NCBI GenBank assembly: GCA_016177155.1
Contig: JACOVU010000004.1
Coordinates: forward strand, 1 to 33,364
Reading direction: 5' to 3'
Origin: Candidatus Omnitrophota bacterium
Lineage (GTDB): Bacteria > Omnitrophota > Omnitrophia > Omnitrophales > Danuiimicrobiaceae
Length of the DNA: 33,364 nucleotides
Position numbers and translations under genes: made by a program. Positions 1-8,198 of the stretch are shown in pieces. The notes under the pieces are model-generated. The model was not told the DNA's origin. It saw only the letters and a list, made by a program, of their open reading frames with translations, and made no database searches. Position 1 is the stretch's first letter; every line of letters starts with the position of its first letter.

Positions 1-1
1 C

Positions 2-571
2 GTACCTGGTACTGTTACTAAATTCTACAATAGCGCCGTCGTGATTGATGTAGATGGGTCGATTTTGGGCCGTTACCGTAAAATGCATCTGCCGAATGAT
101 CCGTGTTACTGCGAAGAATTTTATTTTGCGAAAGGCAATCTTGGGTTTAAAACGTACCAAACCAAGTACGCAAAAATTGGCGTACTCCTTTGCTGGGATC
201 AATGGTTTCCGGAAGCTGCGCGCCTCATCGCTTTATCTGGCGCTCAAATTCTTTTCTATCCGACCGCCATCGGATGGATGAAGGGAGAATCCAAAAAGGT
301 CCGGCTTGAAGAAATCGGCGCTTGGGAGATTGTCCAACGCGCCCATGCGATTGCGAATGGTATTTTTGTTGCGGCAGTCAATCGAGTGGGCCGTGAGGGC
401 AGGATCACTTTTTGGGGAAATTCATTTGTCGCAGGTCCATTTGGGGAAGTTTTGAGGCGGGCGAGCAGAACTCGAGAGGAAACTGTGATTACCGACTGTG
501 ATTTATCCCAAATCAAAAGAGTTCGTAGAGTTTGGTCGTTCTTAAGGGAAAGGAGAGTTGATGTTTACTAA
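2..571 (+). CDS. aguB: N-carbamoylputrescine amidase / carbon-nitrogen hydrolase (5' truncated by window edge)
   Basis: Frame is open to the window edge. The protein has KIGVLLCWDQWFPEAARL (nitrilase Cys motif), and aguA follows immediately. Confidence 0.88.
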   Translation, partial: VPGTVTKFYNSAVVIDVDGSILGRYRKMHLPNDPCYCEEFYFAKGNLGFKTYQTKYAKIGVLLCWDQWFPEAARLIALSGAQILFYPTAIGWMKGESKKVRLEEIGAWEIVQRAHAIANGIFVAAVNRVGREGRITFWGNSFVAGPFGEVLRRASRTREETVITDCDLSQIKRVRRVWSFLRERRVDVY

Positions 572-1586
572 AGGTTATCGCATGCCTGCTGAGTGGGAAC
601 AGCATGAAGCCACATGGCTTGCTTGGCCTCACGATTTGGAAACTTGGCCTCGTGAGATTGTGGATTTAGAGTCCACCTACGTGGAACTGATCGATTATCT
701 CCATGGTGGAGAAAAAGTCCATATTTTGGTTCAGGATGAAGAAGTCGAAGCGTCCATGTCCGGGAAACTTTACCAACGAGGGATTACGAAAAACGTTTGG
801 CTTCACGTGATTGAAACAGATAGCCCTTGGATTCGGGATTACGGTCCGACCTTTGTCATCAAAAAAGGAGCGCGCGCGCTCATTCGTTGGAAATTTAATG
901 CCTGGGGAGAAAAATATAAGCCTTTTCACCACGACAGTTCAGCATCTAAACAGATGGCCAAGGAAGTAAATGTCCAGGAGTTTCGAATGGAAATGATTTT
1001 AGAAGGAGGTTCGATTGACGTGAACGGCCAAGGCACTTGCCTGACCACAGAAGAATGCCTGTTAAATCCTAATCGAAATCCAACTTTAAAACGAGTGGAA
1101 ATCGAAAAGCACTTGGAGAATTTCCTCGGTATCAAACATGTGATTTGGCTTAAGAAAGGAATTGAAGGGGACGATACCGACGGCCATGTCGATCAAGTAG
1201 CAAGGTTTGTTAACCCAACGACCATGGTCGCGGCCTATGAAGAAGATTCAAAAGATCCAAATTTCAGCCGGCTCGAGGAGAATGTTAGGATTCTCACTCA
1301 GGCTTGCGATCAAGACGGGAAAAAGCTGAACGTCGTTACGATTCCTATGCCGGATCGAGTAGAGCATGGGGGCACTCGCTTTCCCGCAAGCTATGTCAAT
1401 TTTTACATTGCTAATCAGTATGTGTTCGTTCCTATTTTTGGGGACGAACAGGACACCAAAGCGCTCGGAATCTTGAAGAGCTTGTTTCCAAGCCGAATGG
1501 TGGTTGGTATTCCAGCCATTCCTTTGATTTATGGTCAGGGCGCGATTCATTGTATGACGCAACAAGAACCTGCGGTGGTAGGATGA
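561..1586 (+). CDS. aguA: agmatine deiminase
   Basis: MPAEWEQHEATWLAWPH...WIRDYGPTFV...EGGSIDVNGQGTCLTTEECLLNPNRNP...GQGAIHCMTQQ: conserved agmatine deiminase motifs including the C-terminal catalytic Cys. Start is TTG 558 or ATG 561. Confidence 0.95.
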   Translation: MFTKGYRMPAEWEQHEATWLAWPHDLETWPREIVDLESTYVELIDYLHGGEKVHILVQDEEVEASMSGKLYQRGITKNVWLHVIETDSPWIRDYGPTFVIKKGARALIRWKFNAWGEKYKPFHHDSSASKQMAKEVNVQEFRMEMILEGGSIDVNGQGTCLTTEECLLNPNRNPTLKRVEIEKHLENFLGIKHVIWLKKGIEGDDTDGHVDQVARFVNPTTMVAAYEEDSKDPNFSRLEENVRILTQACDQDGKKLNVVTIPMPDRVEHGGTRFPASYVNFYIANQYVFVPIFGDEQDTKALGILKSLFPSRMVVGIPAIPLIYGQGAIHCMTQQEPAVVG

Positions 1587-1701
1587 TCCCACCACCTGCT
1601 TTACCGCTGCCAAAGGCAGCGAACTCCCGACGGAAGCAAGAGCGCGCTTTGTTGGGAACGTTTAAAATTGAAAGCGCGCTCTTGAAAAGCAGGTGGTTGG
1701 G
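1587..1701. mobile_element. ATGA-flanked palindromic-ended element, copy A (115 bp)
   Basis: Left ATGA 1583-1586 then TCCCACCACCTGCTTTAC; right AAAAGCAGGTGGTTGGG then ATGA 1702-1705. Internal hairpins: CGCTGCC-AAA-GGCAGCG (1605-1621) and CAAGAGCGCGCTTT/AAAGCGCGCTCTTG (1637-1650/1671-1684). Confidence 0.75.
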
Positions 1702-2631
1702 ATGAAAATTAAAAAGTTCAAAACCCGGACGGTCGAATTAGCCCAATACTTCCTATTCCGCTTGGTTTGTGTGTTCGTGGATCTACTTCCTTTTCGTTTG
1801 GCCTGTTCTTTGGGGAAGTGGATCGGATGCCTTCTTTATCTCGCTCTTGGGCGGTCCAGGGAAGTGGCACTGGAAAACTTAAATCAAGTTTATGGAAATG
1901 AAAAAACCGATTCTGAAATCAAAAAGATTGCCATCCAATCATTCGAAAACTTGGGGATGTTTGCGGTTGAATTCATTCGCATCCCAAAAATTTTAAATCA
2001 GCTGGATCGTTACGTCGTCATTCGAAATGAAGAATCTGTTTTGGAAATGCTCCAGCAGAAAAGAGGTGTCGTTTTAATTGTTTCTCATTTCGGAAATTGG
2101 GAATGGATGGGCGTGACCGCAGGCGCTCGCGCTCAGGAGAAAGGAATTAAAATTAACGCCGTTGCGAGAACGCTTGGGAACCCCTTTCTTTATCGGTATG
2201 TGGTCGAGAAACTTCGTGGGGCAACAGGGCTTCAGACGATGAATAAAAAAGGTGCGGCACGCGAAACCATGAAACGACTTGAGCAGAACGAAATTGTTTG
2301 CATTTTAATCGATCAGCATGAACGGAACGCAAGCGTTCCTGTCCCATACTTTGGAAGGCCTGCTTGGACCACTTCTTTACCTGCGGTTTTGGCCATTCAG
2401 CAAGGCGTTCCGATTATTCCTGTTTTTTCATTTCGACAAAAAAACGGGCCTATGATTGTCGATTTGGGAGAACCGTTTCCGGTCATTGACACCGGTGATT
2501 ATGACCGCGATGTGATCGAAAATACGAAACAATATATGCAGGCGATCGAGCAAGTCGTGAGAAAACGGCCGGGTGATTGGCTTTGGATGCATGCAAGGTG
2601 GCGCGCCTCCCGTACCGAAAAAGTGAGGTAA
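1702..2631 (+). CDS. LpxL/HtrB-type lysophospholipid (lipid A) acyltransferase
   Basis: VVLIVSHFGNWEWMG motif, DQHERNASVPVPYFGRPAWTTSLPA, WLWMHARWR. ATG at 1702 is preferred over GTG 1693 because of its position at the element edge. Confidence 0.87.
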   Translation: MKIKKFKTRTVELAQYFLFRLVCVFVDLLPFRLACSLGKWIGCLLYLALGRSREVALENLNQVYGNEKTDSEIKKIAIQSFENLGMFAVEFIRIPKILNQLDRYVVIRNEESVLEMLQQKRGVVLIVSHFGNWEWMGVTAGARAQEKGIKINAVARTLGNPFLYRYVVEKLRGATGLQTMNKKGAARETMKRLEQNEIVCILIDQHERNASVPVPYFGRPAWTTSLPAVLAIQQGVPIIPVFSFRQKNGPMIVDLGEPFPVIDTGDYDRDVIENTKQYMQAIEQVVRKRPGDWLWMHARWRASRTEKVR

Positions 2632-2632
2632 G

Positions 2633-3364
2633 ATGCGGTTACAGAGTTTTCTGGCACAATCAGGTGTCGCCAGCCGAAGGAACGTCATTTATGAGCTCGA
2701 TCAGGGCAAAGTGAAAGTAAATGGCGAAGTGGTTCGTATTCCCTCTTACCCCATTTATCCAGACAAAGATGAAGTTACCTATGAAGGCCGCCCCGTCACA
2801 ATCTCTTCAGATAAAGTATATTTCATTTTTAATAAGCCTCGAGGGGTTGTTTCAACGGTGAAAGATACCCACGGTCGCAAGACCGTGCTTGATTATTTTA
2901 AGGATGTGAACGTGAGACTTTATCCCGTTGGTCGTTTGGATCAAGACACAACGGGCTTGCTCCTTCTCACCAACGACGGTGATCTGGCCAATAAGCTCAT
3001 GCATCCACGTTATGGTGTTGAGAAGGTGTATGAAGCAAAATTGGACAAAGAAGCAACCAAAGAACAAGTTGAGCAATTAGAGCGAGGCGTCATGGTAGAA
3101 GGATCGATGACTGCGCCCTGTAGGATTCACGTTTTGGGCGCACAAGATGGAAATCCGCGCGTGGAAGTTTTTCTCCACGAAGGAAAGAAACGTCAGGTCC
3201 GTGTCATGTTTCAATCCGTTGGAGTGCGTGTGGTTCATTTGCACAGGAAGCGGTACGGCCCACTGGTTTTGAAAGGTTTGACTCCCGGAAAATATCGCGC
3301 GCTTACTCAAGCAGAAGTAGAAACGCTTAAAAGAGCGGTAAGAGGTCAGACCTCCTCTGAATAA
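2633..3364 (+). CDS. rluB: pseudouridine synthase, RsuA/RluB family with S4 domain
   Basis: MRLQSFLAQSGVASRR S4 domain; PVGRLDQDTTGLLLLTNDG catalytic motif; EGKKRQVRVMF. Confidence 0.9.
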   Translation: MRLQSFLAQSGVASRRNVIYELDQGKVKVNGEVVRIPSYPIYPDKDEVTYEGRPVTISSDKVYFIFNKPRGVVSTVKDTHGRKTVLDYFKDVNVRLYPVGRLDQDTTGLLLLTNDGDLANKLMHPRYGVEKVYEAKLDKEATKEQVEQLERGVMVEGSMTAPCRIHVLGAQDGNPRVEVFLHEGKKRQVRVMFQSVGVRVVHLHRKRYGPLVLKGLTPGKYRALTQAEVETLKRAVRGQTSSE

Positions 3365-3729
3365 GAAACGTATGCTTCAGGACCTTCCCACACCGCGACT
3401 TCCACAAGCTTAGCATTTTCTCTGATTTCAGGTTTATTGAGTTTCTGAAAGAACCATTTGGCGATGTTTTCTGAAGTCGGATTGATTTTGTCGAACGGTG
3501 TAACTTCGTTGATGTATCTATGATCAAAGCGTGAGGCAAGGTTTCGAATCGCTTTTTCAATGTGGACGTAATCGATTCCAATATCTTCATGGTCAAGTTT
3601 TCTGCATTTGAACTTCGCTTCGACTTTCCAGGAGTGTCCATGAAGCGGCTCAGGTGCGCCCTTGTACTGTCTTAAGTTGTGGGCCGCTTCAAAGCGGGCT
3701 TCCACTCGAATGATAAATTGTTCTGACAT
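3346..3729 (-). CDS. queD: 6-carboxytetrahydropterin synthase (QueD/PTPS family)
   Basis: VEARFEAAHNLRQYKGAPEPLHGHSWKVEAKF; DHRYIN; PTSENIAKW. MSEQ start chosen. Convergent 19 bp overlap with rluB. Confidence 0.9.
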   Translation of the reverse strand: MSEQFIIRVEARFEAAHNLRQYKGAPEPLHGHSWKVEAKFKCRKLDHEDIGIDYVHIEKAIRNLASRFDHRYINEVTPFDKINPTSENIAKWFFQKLNKPEIRENAKLVEVAVWEGPEAYVSYSEEV

Positions 3730-3801
3730 CGGGTTCTCTCCTAGACAAAATAAGAGAGGTATTGTATAGTATTCCTCTCTTTTCTTCAAACAAGGAGTTA
3801 A

Positions 3802-4125
3802 ATGATGTCAGAGCTTACGCTTACGGATTCCAATTTTAAATCTGAGGTTTTGCAATCCAAAACACCAGTTCTCGTTGATTTTTGGGCGGAGTGGTGTGGT
3901 CCTTGTCGGATGGTTGCCCCTGTCGTAGAAAAAATCGCCCACACTTATGCAGGCAAAATCAAGGTAGGAAAATTGAATGTGGATGACAATTCCGAAATTC
4001 CCGCGCAGTATGGGGTTCAAAGCATTCCTACTCTCATTTTATTCAAGGATGGTGAAGAAGCAAATCGGATGGTGGGTTATCAATCAGAGCAAAAGTTGAA
4101 AAGTACGATCGACTCTCTCCTCTAA
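3802..4125 (+). CDS. trxA: thioredoxin
   Basis: VDFWAEWCGPCRMVAPV; SIPTLILFKDG. SD aaggag upstream. Confidence 0.96.
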   Translation: MMSELTLTDSNFKSEVLQSKTPVLVDFWAEWCGPCRMVAPVVEKIAHTYAGKIKVGKLNVDDNSEIPAQYGVQSIPTLILFKDGEEANRMVGYQSEQKLKSTIDSLL

Positions 4126-4154
4126 GTTATTCACCTTCACCTATAAAAAGGAAA

Positions 4155-5042
4155 ATGGAAGCATTGGCAGAACCGATTCAATTACCGGTCTTAGGAACGA
4201 ACGGATATCCCTTGCAAGATGCCGCCGTTTACGGACCAATCCATTCCAGACGGTATGGGCATTCGCTTGGGATCAATCCCCTTCCCGTCACGTACAAATT
4301 TTGCGATTTTGATTGTGTTTATTGTCAATATGGTTGGACGCCTCAGCCATTGCCGCCGACCGCGGCAAGGACTGAGGAGTCCTCAGCTCAGACCGAGCTG
4401 AGGGCACTGCGCCCTGGTAGTCCTGCGAAAAAAACAAATGAGAGATTAAAATCTCTTGCCCAACTCATATCTGAAATCGAGTCAGCTTTCCAAAGATTTA
4501 AGGCCCAACGTACCCCGATTGATGTAATGACGATTGCCGGAAATGGAGAGCCGACGCTTTACCCCCGTTTCTTAAGGTTTGTTCAAGAATTAATCCAGTT
4601 ACGCAACCGCTATTTTCCGAACGTGAAAATTGGAATCCTTTCTGACTCCACTCAGTGCCATCGCCTTGAAATTAAGCAGGCGCTGGAACTTTTGGATGAG
4701 CGTTGCATGAAATTAGATGCGGGCGATCAAGAAATCGTTGGACAGATCAACAAACCAATCGGAAAATTTAATTTTGAAAAAATGCTCGCGGCCTTGAAAG
4801 CATTACACAGTGTTACAATTCAAAGCCTTTTTGTACAAGGATCTTGTGGCAATGCAACGCCCAAACAAATTGACCATTGGATTCGGGCGATTGATTTTGT
4901 GCAGCCAAGTTCGGTTCAGGTGTACACGATCGACCGTCCTCCTGCCGATAGCGGAATTCGAGTTGTTCCGGTCGAAAGGCTTCGCGAAATCGCGGAATTG
5001 TGCGAAAAAAGAACAGGGATTTCAACTGAGGTGTTTGATTAA
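4155..5042 (+). CDS. radical SAM protein (COG0731-like) with an internal palindromic insertion
   Basis: CDFDCVYCQYG (CxxxCxxC cluster), TIAGNGEPTLYPRF, KLDAGDQE. Confidence 0.85.
   Translation: MEALAEPIQLPVLGTNGYPLQDAAVYGPIHSRRYGHSLGINPLPVTYKFCDFDCVYCQYGWTPQPLPPTAARTEESSAQTELRALRPGSPAKKTNERLKSLAQLISEIESAFQRFKAQRTPIDVMTIAGNGEPTLYPRFLRFVQELIQLRNRYFPNVKIGILSDSTQCHRLEIKQALELLDERCMKLDAGDQEIVGQINKPIGKFNFEKMLAALKALHSVTIQSLFVQGSCGNATPKQIDHWIRAIDFVQPSSVQVYTIDRPPADSGIRVVPVERLREIAELCEKRTGISTEVFD
4341..4425. repeat. cluster of palindromic repeats inside the radical SAM ORF
   Basis: CCTCAGCCATTGCCGC/GCGGCAAGGACTGAGG (4341-4356/4362-4377), CTCAGCTC-agacc-GAGCTGAG (4382-4402), AGGGC-actgc-GCCCT (4401-4415). 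Confidence 0.75.
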
Positions 5043-5053
5043 ATTTTGCGATT

Positions 5054-5074
5054 CCTTCCCCCACAAGGGGGAGG
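5054..5074 (+). other. hairpin upstream of the aldolase SD
   Basis: CCTTCCCCC-acaa-GGGGGAGG; the SD ggagaggag follows at 5082-5090. Confidence 0.5.
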
Positions 5075-5097
5075 AAATCACGGAGAGGAGTTTTTGC

Positions 5098-6198
5098 ATG
5101 AGCATTAAGATGACAGAGGGAAAGTTCAAAGGACTATTACGTTTATCTAATTCGAAAGGTGTGATTGCAGCGGCAGCAATGGATCAACGTGGCTCGCTTC
5201 AGAAATCAATTGCAAAAGCGCGCGGCGTCGATGCGAAACAAGTTACACGAGAACAGATGGAAGAATTCAAAGTAGCGGTTTCGAAAGTTCTCACTCCTTA
5301 CGCGACTGCAATTTTGCTCGATCCTGAATTTGGACTTCCCGCCGTAAAGGCTCGTGCCAAAAATGCGGGCGTTCTTCTCGCGTACGAAAAGACAGGCTAC
5401 GATGCCGATAAGCCCGGCAGACTTCCTGATCTTCTCGACTTGGAATCAGTCGCACGCCTGAAGGCTAAGGGAGCAGATGCAGTTAAGATTCTTCTTTATT
5501 ACACCCCTGACGAAAAACCAGGAATCAATGATCTCAAGCATGCTTGGGTGGAACGTATTGGTGCAGAATGCGTCGCGCATGACATCCCTTTTTTCTTGGA
5601 GTTTGTGGGTTATGATCCAGCGGGCGGTGATGAAAAGGGAATTGAATATGCAAAACGCAAACCGCACATTGTAAAAGAAAGTATGCGCGAATTTTCTAAA
5701 CCCCAGTATCACGTAGATATCCTTAAAGTTGAAGTTCCCATCAATCCCGCTTTTGTGGAAGGTTCGAAGGCGAATAAGACAGGCGAAGTAGCTTACACGC
5801 GTGAACAAACCAAAAAATTATTCCGTGAAGCTGCTGATGTGGCAACAAAGCCCTTCATTTATTTGAGTGCGGGCGTTAACGATGATGTATTTCGCGAAAA
5901 CCTTGAACTTGCCATTGAGGCGGGCACAAACTGGGCAGGCGTTCTTTGTGGTCGAGCGACGTGGAAGGAAGGAATTCCCGTTTATGCCAAAGAAGGATAT
6001 CAGGGACTTGAGAAATGGCTTTTAGACCGAGGCGTTAAGAACATTCAAGCGCTCAACGAAGTGGTTCATCGCGGAGCACGCGGTTGGTGGGATAAATATG
6101 GCGGTCGTAACAAAATTGAAATTGTAGGGGCGGGCCCCAGTGCCCGCCCTGTATTGGCAGATACGCAACGGGCGCCCACAGGGGGGCGCCCCTACTGA
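5098..6198 (+). CDS. LacD-like tagatose-1,6-bisphosphate / class I aldolase, C-terminus extended by a repeat
   Basis: MTEGKFKGLLRLSNSKGVIAAAAMDQRGSLQ; LKVEVPINP; FIYLSAGV; GVLCGRATWKEGI. The upstream-extended ORF start at 4810 overlaps the radical SAM gene and is rejected. Confidence 0.88.
   Translation: MSIKMTEGKFKGLLRLSNSKGVIAAAAMDQRGSLQKSIAKARGVDAKQVTREQMEEFKVAVSKVLTPYATAILLDPEFGLPAVKARAKNAGVLLAYEKTGYDADKPGRLPDLLDLESVARLKAKGADAVKILLYYTPDEKPGINDLKHAWVERIGAECVAHDIPFFLEFVGYDPAGGDEKGIEYAKRKPHIVKESMREFSKPQYHVDILKVEVPINPAFVEGSKANKTGEVAYTREQTKKLFREAADVATKPFIYLSAGVNDDVFRENLELAIEAGTNWAGVLCGRATWKEGIPVYAKEGYQGLEKWLLDRGVKNIQALNEVVHRGARGWWDKYGGRNKIEIVGAGPSARPVLADTQRAPTGGRPY
6124..6195. repeat. palindromic repeat of the GTAGGGGCGGG...CGCCCCTAC type
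   Basis: GTAGGGGCG (6124-6132) / CGCCCCTAC (6187-6195) perfect; inner GGCGGGC...GCCCGCC and GGGCGCCC...GGGCGCCC arms. Confidence 0.8.
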
Positions 6199-6205
6199 TT
6201 CTGTT

Positions 6206-7168
6206 ATGCATCGTCGCAAACTCGGCAAAACGGGTCTTGAAATTTCGGAACTTGGGTTTGGGTGTTGGGCAATAGGGGGTACGAGTTACGGCCCAACGGA
6301 TGACCGTGAGTCCTTAAAGGCACTTCGGCACGCGTTCGATCAGGGGATTAATTTTTTTGATACCGCCGATACTTATGGCCATGGGCACAGCGAGACCTTG
6401 ATCAGCGAAGCCTTTAAGGAAAGTTCAAAGCGGACTCAGGTGGTGATTGCGAGCAAAGTCGGGTGGGATTTTTATCATGGGGGAAACAAGAAAAATTTTG
6501 ATCCCGATTATATTCGCTTCGCCTGCGGTGAATCTCTTAAACGGCTTAAGACGGATTACATTGATCTTTATCAATTGCACAATCCAAGGCTTGAGGAAAT
6601 TGAAGAGGGTTCGGTTTTTAAAGTTCTTGGCGAACTCAAGCGTGAAGGGAAAATTAGACACTGGGGAATTTCAATCTACCTGGCACGTGAAGGTGTCGCA
6701 TCGATTGGGAAAGGGGCGGAAACCATTCAGGCGATTTACAACTTGTTGGACCAGCGAATTAAGCCTGAACTTACCTCGCTTTGCGGGGAGCGCGAAATTG
6801 GTTTGATCGCCCGCGAACCGCTTTATTGTGGGCTGCTTACCGATAAGTACGATCTGGAGACGAGATTCCAAAAGGATGATCATCGGAATCGTTGGATGCA
6901 CGAAAAGTTGGAGGAAGATTTTAAGAAAATCAATCGGCTTAAAGAGGTGATTGATGTGAAGCGGGTTTCGTTGAAACAAGCAGCCATTGAGTTCGTGCTT
7001 TCTGAGCAAGCGGTTTCGGTGGTCATTCCGGGGATGAAAACAGTTTCTCATGTAGAGGACCATTTGCAGGCGGTCCGGTCTCCTCGATTGAAACAGGAAG
7101 AAATTGAAAAGCTCTGCAAATTATTTCAAGAAGACCAGCTTTTTCAGGTGGGTTTTTACCGAAATTGA
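6206..7168 (+). CDS. aldo/keto reductase
   Basis: RKLGKTGLEISELGFGCWAIGG; FFDTADTYGHGHSE; KVGWDF; DYIDLYQLHNP; VIPGMKTVSHVEDHL. ATG 6206 lies after the repeat. Confidence 0.93.
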   Translation: MHRRKLGKTGLEISELGFGCWAIGGTSYGPTDDRESLKALRHAFDQGINFFDTADTYGHGHSETLISEAFKESSKRTQVVIASKVGWDFYHGGNKKNFDPDYIRFACGESLKRLKTDYIDLYQLHNPRLEEIEEGSVFKVLGELKREGKIRHWGISIYLAREGVASIGKGAETIQAIYNLLDQRIKPELTSLCGEREIGLIAREPLYCGLLTDKYDLETRFQKDDHRNRWMHEKLEEDFKKINRLKEVIDVKRVSLKQAAIEFVLSEQAVSVVIPGMKTVSHVEDHLQAVRSPRLKQEEIEKLCKLFQEDQLFQVGFYRN

Positions 7169-7188
7169 TAAATAAACATAAACAGCGA

Positions 7189-7231
7189 ACAGTACCAGTT
7201 CTGGCCGACATGCTAGCAGAACTGGCGCTGT
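7189..7231. repeat. intergenic inverted repeat
   Basis: CCAGTTCTG (7195-7203) / CAGAACTGG (7217-7225), partly extended by ACAG/CTGT. Confidence 0.6.
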
Positions 7232-7260
7232 GTACACGAGAGGGGGAGAAAGTGACTGAT

Positions 7261-7767
7261 ATGGGAATGGTGAGGAAATCAATTCGATGGATGGGAAGTT
7301 TATTTTTGCTTATGGGATTTGTAACATCACCTGTGCTGGCTGAAGTGGACTTAGAGACGACTCAGAGCGCAGAGACGCTTGAGGAAACATCTCAGATCGA
7401 AATGTCTCAAACAAAAACACCAGCAGCACCACAAATAGATCCTAAAGAAATTCAAAAGGCGCTCGCCGAAGCAGGTTTCTATAAAGGCACGATCGACGGG
7501 GTGATCGGTAAAAAAAGCCGAGCTGCAATCCGAGCGTTCCAAGAGAAGCATGGTCTTAAAGCTGATGGCGTTTGCGGTCCGAAGACTTGGGAAAAACTCA
7601 AAGCTTATTTAGAGGAAGCTCAAGAAATGGATGCAGTTGATCAAGAGCTTGCCACTCCAACGGCAGATGAAGGAAATTCACTTACTGAAGACGCGGCAAT
7701 GGACCCTTGGACAGAGCCTGAACCCGAACCCGAAAGTAGTGAGTTGAAGCAAAAGCTGGTTTCTTAA
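7261..7767 (+). CDS. secreted peptidoglycan-binding (PG_binding_1) domain protein
   Basis: Signal-peptide-like N-terminus MGMVRKSIRWMGSLFLLMGFVTSPVLA; IQKALAEAGFYKGTIDGVIGKKSRAAIRAFQEKHGLKADGVCGPKTWEKL. Confidence 0.85.
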   Translation: MGMVRKSIRWMGSLFLLMGFVTSPVLAEVDLETTQSAETLEETSQIEMSQTKTPAAPQIDPKEIQKALAEAGFYKGTIDGVIGKKSRAAIRAFQEKHGLKADGVCGPKTWEKLKAYLEEAQEMDAVDQELATPTADEGNSLTEDAAMDPWTEPEPEPESSELKQKLVS

Positions 7768-7769
7768 CC

Positions 7770-8198
7770 TTGCGTCAAATTTCAAGCGGCGGCGTTGTCT
7801 TTAAGCGCGCGCCTTTGGGTGTTCAGGTTTGTTTGATTGCTCGAAGACGCTTTCAAGAGCTCGTTTGGTGTTTGCCGAAAGGGCATGTTGAACCGAACGA
7901 AAGTTTTGAAGAAGCAGCCCTCCGGGAAGTCAAGGAAGAAACCGGAATTTCTGCCCGCATTCTCGCTCCTCTCGGGCCGATTAGGTATTCCTTTTTCGAT
8001 CTAGAAGAAAGGAAACGGATTTTGAAAACGGTTCATTTTTTTCTCATGCGGTATTCCAAAGGAAAACTGACAGACCATGACGATGAGGTTGAGTGCGCCA
8101 AGTGGTTTTTGCTTGGCGAAGCGCTTCAAAATGCTGAGTACCCGAGCGAAAAGGAGATTCTCAAAAGTGCCATTCGAAAACTGAAAGCATTGAAATGA
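7770..8198 (+). CDS. NUDIX hydrolase
   Basis: Nudix box GHVEPNESFEEAALREVKEETGI. TTG start. TGA stop overlaps plsC ATG (ATGA). Confidence 0.9.
   Translation: MRQISSGGVVFKRAPLGVQVCLIARRRFQELVWCLPKGHVEPNESFEEAALREVKEETGISARILAPLGPIRYSFFDLEERKRILKTVHFFLMRYSKGKLTDHDDEVECAKWFLLGEALQNAEYPSEKEILKSAIRKLKALK

Noticed and set aside
3730-3801. preQ1 riboswitch upstream of queD
   Set aside because: The leader has a hairpin but lacks the recognisable preQ1-I/II pseudoknot pattern.
4810-5097. Extended ORF start for the aldolase at 4810
   Set aside because: It overlaps the radical SAM gene in another frame; ATG 5098 has a strong SD and begins the conserved aldolase N-terminus.
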